Source: Spirosoma spitsbergense DSM 19989
GTDB lineage: Bacteria; Bacteroidota; Bacteroidia; Cytophagales; Spirosomataceae
Assembly (NCBI RefSeq): GCF_000374085.1
Contig: NZ_KB893559.1
Location: 138 to 64,137, forward strand
Direction of reading: 5' to 3'
DNA: 64,000 bases
Shown here: piece after piece, positions 32,428 to 40,544 of the stretch
Position numbering within the stretch: position 1 is the first letter of the stretch
Layout: every line of letters starts with the position of its first letter
Position numbers and translations under genes: made by a program
The notes under the pieces: generated by a model
The model's input: the letters and a program-made list of their open reading frames with translations, nothing else
What the model was told of the DNA's origin: nothing
Database searches by the model: none

Positions 32428-33468
32428 ATGATACAGAATGATTTGCTGCTCCGCACGGCACGGGGCGAACTGACCGAGCGGGTGCCGGTCTGGATGATGC
32501 GTCAGGCGGGGCGGGTACTGCCTCAGTACCGGGTTGTTCGGGAGCGGGCCGGGAGTTTTATTACGCTGGCCAAGACCCCCGAACTAGCGGCCGAAGTGAC
32601 CATCCAGCCGGTCGATGCCTTCGATGTGGATGCCGCCATTATCTTCTCCGACATCCTGGTGATTCCCGAAGCAATGGGACTGCCCTACGAAATGATTGAA
32701 AGCCGGGGACCCGTTTTCCCGAGTACGGTCCGGACGATGGCCGACCTGAGCCGCCTGCGGGTAGCCGATGCCGAAAGCGACCTGGGCTATGTGCTGGATG
32801 CCATCAGACTGACCAAAAAAGAACTCAACAACCGCGTACCACTGATTGGTTTTGCCGGTGCCCCCTTCACCATTTTTTGCTACATGACCGAGGGGAAAGG
32901 GTCAAAAACATTCTCCATCGCCAAAAAGCTGCTGTATACCGACCCCGATTTTGCCCACGCCCTGTTGCAGCAAATTACCGATAGCACCATTGCGTACCTA
33001 CAGGCCCAAATCCGGGCCGGTGCCGATCTGGTGCAACTGTTCGATTCCTGGGCGGGCATCCTGTCGCCGGAGCAGTACCGGACGTTTTCCCTGCCGTACA
33101 TTAAACAGATCTGTGATTCAATAACCGCACCGGCGGACCGCAACGTACCCATAACTATTTTTGCCAAAGGCGCCTTCTTTGCCCGGCACGAGATTGGGCA
33201 GTTAAGCTGCGACGTAGTGGGGCTGGACTGGAATATGGACCCCGCCGAATCACGCGAATTGATTCCAAACCGGGTGCTACAGGGAAATCTGGACCCCTGC
33301 GCCCTCTACGCCGACTTTAGTCAGATTCGGGCAGAGGTAAAGCAAATGCTCAGTAGTTTCGGCCATCAGCACTACATCGCTAACTTAGGCCACGGCATCT
33401 ATCCCGACGTTGACCCCGACAAGGCCCGCTGCTTTGTGGATGCCGTGAAGGAGTTCTCAGTAGTTTAA
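32428..33468 (+). CDS. hemE: Uroporphyrinogen decarboxylase
   Basis: The 346-residue enzyme removes four carboxyl groups from uroporphyrinogen III to give coproporphyrinogen III in haem synthesis. The substrate-binding motif [18 protein letters not shown] is near residues 18-35 and the catalytic-Asp region [19 protein letters not shown] near 71-89. [19 protein letters not shown] and [13 protein letters not shown] are also conserved. The length is normal. The last 14 codons are of special note, because a diverged second version of them lies 0.8 kb downstream past a higBA module. It may be translated from a leaderless mRNA. Confidence 0.96.
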   Translation: MIQNDLLLRTARGELTERVPVWMMRQAGRVLPQYRVVRERAGSFITLAKTPELAAEVTIQPVDAFDVDAAIIFSDILVIPEAMGLPYEMIESRGPVFPSTVRTMADLSRLRVADAESDLGYVLDAIRLTKKELNNRVPLIGFAGAPFTIFCYMTEGKGSKTFSIAKKLLYTDPDFAHALLQQITDSTIAYLQAQIRAGADLVQLFDSWAGILSPEQYRTFSLPYIKQICDSITAPADRNVPITIFAKGAFFARHEIGQLSCDVVGLDWNMDPAESRELIPNRVLQGNLDPCALYADFSQIRAEVKQMLSSFGHQHYIANLGHGIYPDVDPDKARCFVDAVKEFSVV

Positions 33469-33485
33469 ATTAGAAAAAATACCTA

Positions 33486-33518
33486 AGAATATAATTACAT
33501 ATACTGTAATTATATTCT
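33486..33518. promoter_or_regulatory. AT-rich inverted repeat between hemE and higB
   Basis: AGAATATAATTACA (33486-33499) and TGTAATTATATTCT (33505-33518) flank the loop TATAC. It begins 18 bases after the hemE stop and lies just before the toxin frame. It could be the HigA-bound operator of the module; the lack of GC pairs makes a terminator less likely. Confidence 0.55.
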
Positions 33519-33561
33519 CATTATCGAATTTTCAATAACTTTATCGGGTTGTCTACTAGAC

Positions 33562-33855
33562 ATAGTCATTTTCACACCGGGTACTATCAGCCTGTATGCT
33601 CAAAGCCATCCGGATGTGCATGATGAGTTACTACGCTGGATGCGGGTTGTGGAAGCGGCCGACTGGTCATCGGTGGCAGACATCAGGCAAGATTTTAATT
33701 CAGTTGATTATGTTAAAAATGACCGCTATGTATTCAACATAAAGGGTAATCAATATAGACTTGTTGCTATGATACATTTCCGTGTAAGAAGTCTATATAT
33801 TCGATTTATCGGCACGCATAGTGCGTACGACAGGATAAATGTTTCTGAAGTGTAA
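33562..33855 (+). pseudogene. HigB-family toxin with lost start codon
   Basis: From the codon at 33562 the frame encodes about 97 residues of a HigB mRNA interferase: VIFTPGTISLYAQSHPDVHD, then WSSVADIRQDFNSVDYV and RYVFNIKGNQYRLVAMIHF, ending with LYIRFIGTHSAYDRI. All core motifs are present. At the expected initiator the codon is ATA, and no in-frame ATG, GTG or TTG occurs between the stop at 33484-33486 and the GTG at 33616. That GTG would remove the first 18 residues. The toxin is therefore probably silent or made very weakly. An unusual initiator (ATA, or CTG at 33592) cannot be excluded. Confidence 0.65.
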
Positions 33856-33874
33856 CGGCCAAAACATTCCGAAT

Positions 33875-34261
33875 ATGGAAACAAGAATCACAACTGAAAC
33901 TGAATACCGACAGGTTCAGGCAGATGTAGAAACCTATTTGCAGAAGGCAACCAGAGGTAGTGGATTTGCCAGCCTCAGCGAAACGGAAGACCGTGAATTA
34001 TTGCGTCTATCGCATCTAATGAAAGCGTATGAAGAAGAACATTTTCCGATGCCAACTCAGCATAAAACGCTAAAGGGCATGATCGAATTGAAAATGTTTG
34101 AGCGAAATCTAAAACAAAAAGACCTGGCCGAATTGCTTGAGATTGAAGCGCCCCGCGTATCAGAATTACTCCGTGGCAAACGCCGGGTAAGTATTGATGT
34201 AGCTCGTCAACTATACAGGAAGTTGGGTATTCCGGCCGATTTTATTCTAGAACACGCTTGA
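33875..34261 (+). CDS. higA: HigA-family antitoxin (XRE regulator)
   Basis: I start at the ATG at 33875 (METRITTETEYRQVQADVET), giving 128 residues. The C-terminal helix-turn-helix is clear: LKGMIELKMFERNLKQKDLA, LLEIEAPRVSELLRGKRRVS, then LYRKLGIPADFILEHA. This is the HigA antitoxin arrangement, with the gene 19 bases after the toxin as in other higBA operons. It would neutralise HigB and repress its own promoter. Its stop codon lies directly against a displaced copy of the hemE 3' end. Confidence 0.88.
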   Translation: METRITTETEYRQVQADVETYLQKATRGSGFASLSETEDRELLRLSHLMKAYEEEHFPMPTQHKTLKGMIELKMFERNLKQKDLAELLEIEAPRVSELLRGKRRVSIDVARQLYRKLGIPADFILEHA

Positions 34262-34262
34262 T

Positions 34263-34316
34263 AACAAAGCACAGTGCTTCGTGGATGCCATGAAGGAGAT
34301 GAGTGCGAATAGCTAG
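34263..34316 (+). pseudogene. Displaced second copy of the hemE 3' end
   Basis: The frame reads NKAQCFVDAMKEMSANS and then TAG. The end of the intact hemE reads [16 protein letters not shown] and then TAA. The 24-base core TGCTTCGTGGATGCCATGAA(GGAG) matches hemE 33430-33453 at 22 of 24 positions, with third-codon-position differences elsewhere. No start codon or RBS precedes it. It is what remains of a hemE tail from before, or brought along with, insertion of the higBA module. Confidence 0.75.
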
Positions 34317-34346
34317 TGCTGCTGAAAAGGGCAGCCTGTTTATTCG

Positions 34347-34376
34347 GGGGTGGGCACTATTGATAGTGCCTACCCC
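34347..34376. terminator. Hairpin downstream of the hemE-higBA region
   Basis: GGGGTGGGCACTAT and ATAGTGCCTACCCC pair as a 14-bp stem with one mismatch around TG. There is no long T-run. It is placed 31 bases after the displaced hemE tail, where the original hemE terminator would be expected. Confidence 0.5.
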
Positions 34377-34469
34377 TTGCTGTATAAAACATCCCCATTC
34401 GCCCGGTCCTGATGGATAGATAAGCCCGCGAAGGTAACGGCTGAGCAACTCCCCCCTGCCGGTAGTTTG

Positions 34470-35273
34470 CTATTTACTACCCTGCACCTGGGCGTGGTTG
34501 ATCACCGCCACCAGGATTACACCACCGATGATGTTACCGATCAAAGCGGGCAGTATAAAATTCCCCAGTACATCACCCCAGGCAACTTTTTGCATAGCTG
34601 CCAACGTGAAGGTTTCTACCGACCCAGCTATGACATGACTAAAATGAGCGACACTGATGATGTAGGTGATCAGAATAATAATCCAGAGTCGGGCACTATG
34701 GGCGTTTGGCAGAATCCATACCATCAGCGCGATCAGCCATCCGGCAAATATGCCGCGCAGCAATGTCGTTGAGAAATCAGGTTCCATTACTTCATAGCCG
34801 ATTTCTTCAAAGGACTTGAGCACGGAGGGACTGAAAACGGCGGTTTTGGCAATAACGAATGCCAACAGCAAGGCACCGGTTAAATTAGCCAGCAGCACGA
34901 TTCCCCAGAGCCTCATCACTCGCCAGAACGTCCTGACGTTTTTACGCTCCAGTAAAGGCAGAATGGGCGTGAGGGTATTCTCCGTAAACAGCTGTTGTCT
35001 GCCAAGAATGACAATGACAAAACCAAGGCTGTAGCCAAAGCTGGCCACCAGCGTACTCCACTCGGCTTTGGGCAGATAGGTCTTTAACAACCCATGGCCT
35101 ATCATGGAGAAACCCATGGATAATCCAGCGGCCAGTCCGGACCAAAACAGGGAATCGGCGGGTCGGTCCAGTTCCGTTTCGGCCTCCTGAAAAATAGCCT
35201 TGTGAATATCGTGGGCAGACGAGGCCTGCTGTACAACCTCCTGTTCGGTATTTTCACTCTCTTGCTGCGCCAT
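34470..35273 (-). CDS. Formate/nitrite transporter (FNT) family protein, YfdC-like
   Basis: The 267-residue protein begins with a polar, acidic segment of about 45 residues (EVVQQASSAHDIHKAIFQEA). Six membrane helices follow, with FNT features: LFWSGLAAGLSMGFSMIG, RQQLFTENTLTPILPLL (the FTEN loop typical of the YfdC branch), and AHFSHVIAGSVETF. FNT pentamers conduct small monocarboxylates or anions, but the substrate of the YfdC branch is unknown. A long inverted repeat directly precedes the start codon. Confidence 0.85.
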   Translation of the reverse strand: MAQQESENTEQEVVQQASSAHDIHKAIFQEAETELDRPADSLFWSGLAAGLSMGFSMIGHGLLKTYLPKAEWSTLVASFGYSLGFVIVILGRQQLFTENTLTPILPLLERKNVRTFWRVMRLWGIVLLANLTGALLLAFVIAKTAVFSPSVLKSFEEIGYEVMEPDFSTTLLRGIFAGWLIALMVWILPNAHSARLWIIILITYIISVAHFSHVIAGSVETFTLAAMQKVAWGDVLGNFILPALIGNIIGGVILVAVINHAQVQGSK

Positions 35274-35276
35274 ACA

Positions 35277-35311
35277 TGTTTCCTGTAAACCAAGTCGATT
35301 TACAGGAAACA
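35277..35311. promoter_or_regulatory. Inverted repeat at the start of the FNT gene
   Basis: TGTTTCCTGTAAA (35277-35289) and TTTACAGGAAACA (35299-35311) are perfect complements with a 9-base loop, three bases upstream of the FNT start codon on the minus strand. Flanking CATACA/TGTATG can extend the pairing through the start codon. It could be an operator or an mRNA structure that controls translation. The rest of the gap to 35547 shows no gene. Confidence 0.6.
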
Positions 35312-35547
35312 GGATGTGTATGATTATGGTTATACCGACCGTTGTTTAAAAGAGCATGGAGAGAATAGCTGACGGCTAACCCAGCTCATTCCAGCCCAGG
35401 CCGAAGGCTAACTCCCTCTGATTCAGCCGGAAATCAGAATCTCCTTTGCTGCCCTATGGCTCAACAGTTGCCCCTTTTCGGTTACCGTGTCGATATGTCG
35501 CTTTATATATCCGACGCCAGCCACTTAAAAAAGCGGGCAAAATGCGC

Positions 35548-36537
35548 TCACAAATGCTCCTTCGCTTCGGCCTTCAGCTGGGCCTTGTCGATTGGAACCA
35601 CCCCCACCGATTCGCAAACCAGGCCACCGCCGAGGTTCGATAAACCGGCAATGACCGAAGGTGGTTGCCGGAGCGCCACGCAACAGGCCGCAATGCTGAT
35701 CACCGTATCGCCCGCGCCCGACACATCGGCAATCTTGCGGACGTGGGCCGGTAATTTCAGTCGCTCGCCGTTGTAATCAATAAATGCCCCGCGTTCCGAC
35801 AGGGTGATGAGTGCCCCTTTCAGATTCAGGGTTTGGATCAGCTGATCGACAGCCGCCTGGAACTCCCCGGCATTATCCACATCGAAGTCGAGTTTCAGTC
35901 CTTCCCGCAGTTCTTTCAGATTGGGCTTGAACAGGGTGGTGTTTTGGTACGACAGGAAGTTGCGTTTTTTGGGATCGACTACCGTAGGAATATGCTGCTC
36001 ATTGGCAAAATCGGTAATCCGGGCAATGGCTTCTTTACTCAGAACACCCTTATCGTAATCCTCAAAAATGACGACGTGGCAGGTTGGAATCAGTTCAATG
36101 GCTTTGGCCACCAGTTTCGCCTGCTCATCGGCAGTGATGTATTTATCGGTTTCGGTGTCCACCCGCACCACCTGCTGAGAACCGGCAATGATACGTTCCT
36201 TAATGGTCGTAATCCGGTCGGCACTCCGGATAAGCCCATCGCAGTTCAGCCCCCGGTTGCCCAGTTCCTGTTCCAGCTGGTCGCCCGGTGCATCGGCTCC
36301 AATGACGGAGCAGATGATGGCTTCGGCCCCCAGTGCCTGCACGTTCAGGAGTACATTCCCTGCCCCGCCCAACCGCAGTTCGCGCCGGTCGAAGCGCACA
36401 ATAGGAACGGGGGCTTCGGGCGAAATACGCTCTACATGCCCCCAAACGTAGGAGTCGAGCATCACATCGCCAATAATCAACACACGAAGTTTATCGAACT
36501 GTTCGAACAGTTCATCAATAGATATATCCAACACCAT
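35548..36537 (-). CDS. D-glycero-beta-D-manno-heptose-7-phosphate kinase (PfkB family)
   Basis: Starting at the ATG at 36537 (MVLDISIDELFEQFDKLRVL) gives about 329 residues. The kinase signatures are IGDVMLDSYVWGHVERISPE and APVPIVRFDRRELRLGGAGN near the N-terminus, VVIFEDYDKGVL in the centre, VVDPKKRNFLSYQNTTLFKP, and the PfkB motif DVSGAGDTVISIAA near the C-terminus. This matches the HldA/RfaE domain-I enzymes that phosphorylate heptose-7-phosphate for ADP-heptose and LPS core synthesis. The nucleotidyltransferase domain fused in HldE is absent, so that step must be encoded elsewhere. Confidence 0.88.
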   Translation of the reverse strand: MVLDISIDELFEQFDKLRVLIIGDVMLDSYVWGHVERISPEAPVPIVRFDRRELRLGGAGNVLLNVQALGAEAIICSVIGADAPGDQLEQELGNRGLNCDGLIRSADRITTIKERIIAGSQQVVRVDTETDKYITADEQAKLVAKAIELIPTCHVVIFEDYDKGVLSKEAIARITDFANEQHIPTVVDPKKRNFLSYQNTTLFKPNLKELREGLKLDFDVDNAGEFQAAVDQLIQTLNLKGALITLSERGAFIDYNGERLKLPAHVRKIADVSGAGDTVISIAACCVALRQPPSVIAGLSNLGGGLVCESVGVVPIDKAQLKAEAKEHL

Positions 36538-36841
36538 CTGGTTGCGAGCGGCACGCATAAGCATAAAACAGCTTGATTCAGACTGCAAAGAAACGAAACG
36601 CCCCCCCCTTTTCCGAATATGTTTCTCCACAGCCTGCCACTATGGAAGGGGTGCATCACCTGACATACACGAACCAGTATGTGTAAACGCCAGGCCCGTG
36701 CAGCAGACTGCCAACGTGAGCCAGCGTATCGATTTCAGGCACTTCCTTACCGCTTGATAAATTGACTAAGCCGCCTGCTGAACAAGGTAGTACATAGCCT
36801 ACCTTTAAGACTCAGCCTATTCATATCTAGCAGAATTGCCC
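36538..36841. other. 304-bp divergent intergenic region, no gene seen
   Basis: The region should contain promoters for the heptose kinase and the T9SS metalloprotease. TACCTTTA (about 36800-36807) resembles a degenerate TAnnTTTG box for the protease gene. No repeat or RNA was recognised. Confidence 0.4.
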
Positions 36842-39800
36842 ATGAAACACGGCGCTACCTGGTTACTTTTCTTCCTGCTTTCCTTACCCGCTGGTGTACT
36901 GGCCCAGATACCCGATCCTCGTTTTGGCTGCAAAACCGACGACTCGCAGCTAAGTCCGTCCATGATTCGGGTTATTCAGTCTCTGGGCCAGCCAGCCAGT
37001 CAGGGACGCCGGCAGGCCACCCAACGGCTGGAATGCCGCGTGGCTGTAGATGTCGACAACAGCCTCTATAAAGCATTCGGGGGCGACGCAGCTGCAATCA
37101 GGGGTTACGTCTATCAGACCATAGCACAATCATCCGTTATTTTTGAGCGCGAACTGAATGTAAAACTCACCGTCACAACCATCAAAATCTGGGATACGCC
37201 CGACCCATACACCACCAAAAATGATATTGGTATTCACCTGGGCGATATGGCGAAGTGGTGGAGTCAAAACCAGAAAGCGGTAGCCCGCGATTTCATCATT
37301 GGCTATACCACTAAAACCGACCCGTCAGCATCGGGCATTGCTTACCTGGGTAATAACGGCTTCTCCGATGGTACGGTCATTGGGTATAACCAACCCGGTG
37401 CTACGGACCGGATTTCGACGATCACCCATGAAATAGGGCATGTGATGGGGTCACCTCACACGCACAACTGCAACTGGCCCGGTGGCCCAATTGACTTCTG
37501 CGGCAAAGCAGAGGGGCCCTGCTATAACGGCCCGCAGATAGCCCGTATCGGTACGATAATGAGTTACTGCCATACCGTGCTGGATGGCAGGGTACTGGAT
37601 ACCTTTCACCCGCTTTGTATCGAACTGATGCGCCGTAATGCCGATCTTGTTCTGGCCGACAGACGTATAGACCAGCGCCCGGAGGTACCAGCGGGTATTA
37701 CCAACAGTTCGACTACCCAGCCCGACCCGTATGTGGAGTGGGCAACAACGAAACTAGCGGAGCAATACCAGTTTCAGCTGGGTACAACTGCCGATTTCAG
37801 CACGGGGATAAAACTTGACACAACCGTATCGTACGCACTGGTGCAGGCCGAAAACCTCACGGTGGGTCAATCCTACTATTGGCGCGTCAAAGCCCGCAAT
37901 GGCCCCGGCGAAAGTGCATGGTCTACTACTGGTCAGGTAACGGTGGCAGCCAGTCCAATACTGCGCCCACCAGGTTTACGGTTGCCAGCCAGCGGAGCGA
38001 AGAATATCCCGGCCAATGTGGTTAGCTGGTATACGGCAGATGGTGCAACGGGCTATCAACTCCAGGCCGACTACAGCAACAGCTTCACGACCCCCATTGT
38101 CAGCAAAACCCTGTCGGCATCGGCTACCTCGTTCAATCTATCCGACAGTAACTTTGGCAACTGTTCCGGCAGCTGCTGGCTATACTGGCGCGTAAAAACG
38201 ATAAAAAACAGTACCGAAAGCGACTGGTCAATGGTTCGGGCCTATCAGCGCAGCCCACAGCTGGTGGGGTTATGGCCCATACCGGGCAACGCCCCGGTTG
38301 TGCAACAGCCGCTGGGCGTTCCTATTTCGTGGTATGACTACAACAACGAAGAAGCTACCTCGCAGATTCAGCTGGCCACGTCAGCGGATTTTACTAAGCT
38401 GGTATTCGACAAATCGCAGACGTACAATCAACTCGGCCAGGCGGTTCTGCGCAATGGGTTTGTTGTCATGGCCGATTCACTGCAACCCGCCACTACCTAC
38501 TATTACCGCGTTAAACTGAAAATAAAGGCCACGGGTACAGAAACAGCCTGGCAGTCGGGCACGTTTATGACCGGTTCCGATGCCCATCGCTGGAATTTCA
38601 CTAATTCGGCCAATAGCAATCTGCCCCCTGCTGACATCAATCAATTCGCGTTCGACACCACCGGTGCCATCTGGGCTGCCACAAGGCAGGGCGTATACCG
38701 AAGTGCCGATGGCACGAAATGGACATCGATGAACGGTACTAAGGTGGCTACGGGCGTAGCAGCCCTAACGATTAGCCGCCGAAACCAAGCCTATGTGCTG
38801 GCCAATTTCGGCATTTACGCCCAAAATGGCGAGGACTGGGTTCAGATTCCCAATCCACCCAACGTTACTTACTTCTACGGAACGATAGCTGTCGGCGATA
38901 ACGATGTGCTGTATCTGATTACGTCCAGTAGAGTATACCGCTATATGGATAGTCAATGGACAACCTACAGCGCACCCGACCTGGTGACCGATGGCTATAT
39001 ATACGATGGCGTGGTTGATGCCAGCAATCACCTCTGGGTGCGGTACTACGGCAGAAACGGCCTGGGTCATTTTGACGGTAACCGCTGGGAAACCATCAGC
39101 AATCTGCCGGTCGAATACATGACCTTCCTGTCGATTGACCGAACGGGTAAAACACTCTACGCGGGTGGGTACAACGGCCTGTTCCGGCTCAACACCACCG
39201 ATAAATCCACCGAAACAATCTCATCGGGAACGATTACCGGGGCCGATAATCAAACCTTTTTGCAGACGGGCTTCAATAGTGATAATAATCTGATCGTAAG
39301 CACCTTTACAAACCTGTACCGCTACGACGGGAAAGCCTGGCTGGCACAGCCAATACTAACCCAGAGCGACTATAATACCCAGATGCGCATCAGTCCCGAC
39401 AACCGGGTCTGGTTTCTCAACAAAAGTAACGGGTTGAGTCTGTACGAACCGCGCACCCTGACATCGACCTTAGCGAAAGGCATTTATTGCCCCGGCGATA
39501 CGGTGCCCGTTGCCTTCACCGCCAACTTTACGCCCCAACCCGGCACAACCTACCGCGCGGAACTGACGGACCCGGCAGGCCTGCGATTTTCAACGGTTAC
39601 CAGTATTATTTCGGGCACTACAGCCAGACTGCGCCTGCCCCTATCCCAGACACCCGGCAACCGCTATAAAGTCAGGCTGTCGGCCATTCAGGGCAGCACC
39701 ACCATTTATGGCGATGAAAGTTCAGGCTTTGCGGTCAATCCGATTCCCCAAGCCACACTGACCCCCGCCACCGATGCGGCCTTCTGCGCCGGAACCCCCT

Positions 39801-40492
39801 ACCCGCTCCAGGCCAGTACCGATGCGGGTGCCAGTCTGCAATGGCTGAAAGACGGGGTTGCCTTATCAAATGCGACCCTGTCAAGCTACAGTGTCGGGCA
39901 ATCCGGCAGGTATGCTTTATCAGTAAGTCTGAACGGTTGCCAGGCGCTGTCTGCCCCCGTATCCGTAACCGTAAAAGAGGGCGTCACCGCTGCCATTACG
40001 CCCCAAGGTAATACACTGGCCTACGCACCCGCCACCGTTGCCTTACTGGCGAATGTCGGTACGGATTACACCTATCAATGGTACCGGGATGGAGTTGTTA
40101 TTGCGGGCGCTACCAGCCTGAGTTACGCAGCGGATAAAAGTGGCAGTTTTGCCGTACTCGTTACCGGTCCGAACGGCTGTAGTGCAACCGCATCGGCGGT
40201 ATCCGTACGCATCGAGATTTTGCTGGCCGTTGACCCGGCCACTAACCCGACCGACTGGCACCTGACCCCCAATCCGGTTGAGCGTACCTGTACCGTATCG
40301 GTTGGAACCGGCCTTACCGAGCCGGTCACCTTAACGCTCACCGATGCCGGCGGCCGGGCCGTACTACGCCAAACCCTGCCGCGCGGCCAGACGAAAACCG
40401 ATCTGGATGTTGGCCAGCTACCGGCGGGTACGTATATCCTGCGGACCGGAACCGGGCAGAACGAAAGCCAAAAGCGCCTGGTAAAACAGTGA
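36842..40492 (+). CDS. Large T9SS-secreted metalloprotease with beta-propeller
   Basis: The 1216-residue protein starts at the ATG at 36842, with signal MKHGATWLLFFLLSLPAG. Domain 1 (about 45-285) is a metzincin-type protease with zinc motif THEIGHVMGSPHTHNC (first His at residue 196) and a downstream Met-turn-like GTIMSYCH. Fibronectin-III-like repeats follow (about 290-580), containing YYWRVKARNGPGESAWS. Then come WD/two-component-regulator-type propeller blades (about 590-870; FDTTGAIWAATRQGVYRS), a beta domain, two Ig-like units (GTPYPLQASTDAGASLQWLK), and a C-terminal type IX sorting domain ending GTYILRTGTGQNESQKRLVKQ. It should be exported through T9SS, cleaved, and act on extracellular protein. 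Confidence 0.88.
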   Translation: MKHGATWLLFFLLSLPAGVLAQIPDPRFGCKTDDSQLSPSMIRVIQSLGQPASQGRRQATQRLECRVAVDVDNSLYKAFGGDAAAIRGYVYQTIAQSSVIFERELNVKLTVTTIKIWDTPDPYTTKNDIGIHLGDMAKWWSQNQKAVARDFIIGYTTKTDPSASGIAYLGNNGFSDGTVIGYNQPGATDRISTITHEIGHVMGSPHTHNCNWPGGPIDFCGKAEGPCYNGPQIARIGTIMSYCHTVLDGRVLDTFHPLCIELMRRNADLVLADRRIDQRPEVPAGITNSSTTQPDPYVEWATTKLAEQYQFQLGTTADFSTGIKLDTTVSYALVQAENLTVGQSYYWRVKARNGPGESAWSTTGQVTVAASPILRPPGLRLPASGAKNIPANVVSWYTADGATGYQLQADYSNSFTTPIVSKTLSASATSFNLSDSNFGNCSGSCWLYWRVKTIKNSTESDWSMVRAYQRSPQLVGLWPIPGNAPVVQQPLGVPISWYDYNNEEATSQIQLATSADFTKLVFDKSQTYNQLGQAVLRNGFVVMADSLQPATTYYYRVKLKIKATGTETAWQSGTFMTGSDAHRWNFTNSANSNLPPADINQFAFDTTGAIWAATRQGVYRSADGTKWTSMNGTKVATGVAALTISRRNQAYVLANFGIYAQNGEDWVQIPNPPNVTYFYGTIAVGDNDVLYLITSSRVYRYMDSQWTTYSAPDLVTDGYIYDGVVDASNHLWVRYYGRNGLGHFDGNRWETISNLPVEYMTFLSIDRTGKTLYAGGYNGLFRLNTTDKSTETISSGTITGADNQTFLQTGFNSDNNLIVSTFTNLYRYDGKAWLAQPILTQSDYNTQMRISPDNRVWFLNKSNGLSLYEPRTLTSTLAKGIYCPGDTVPVAFTANFTPQPGTTYRAELTDPAGLRFSTVTSIISGTTARLRLPLSQTPGNRYKVRLSAIQGSTTIYGDESSGFAVNPIPQATLTPATDAAFCAGTPYPLQASTDAGASLQWLKDGVALSNATLSSYSVGQSGRYALSVSLNGCQALSAPVSVTVKEGVTAAITPQGNTLAYAPATVALLANVGTDYTYQWYRDGVVIAGATSLSYAADKSGSFAVLVTGPNGCSATASAVSVRIEILLAVDPATNPTDWHLTPNPVERTCTVSVGTGLTEPVTLTLTDAGGRAVLRQTLPRGQTKTDLDVGQLPAGTYILRTGTGQNESQKRLVKQ

Positions 40493-40544
40493 GCAGGGCT
40501 CGCCAACCCGCTGCCGGTACGGGCCTTTCGCAAAACCAGTCCCC

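Noticed and set aside
31211-32461. Longer GT4 glycosyltransferase starting at 32461
   Set aside because: The extra 55 residues overlap hemE and its promoter, are Cys/Arg-rich and unlike any GT N-terminus. The start at 32296 gives the normal fold start.
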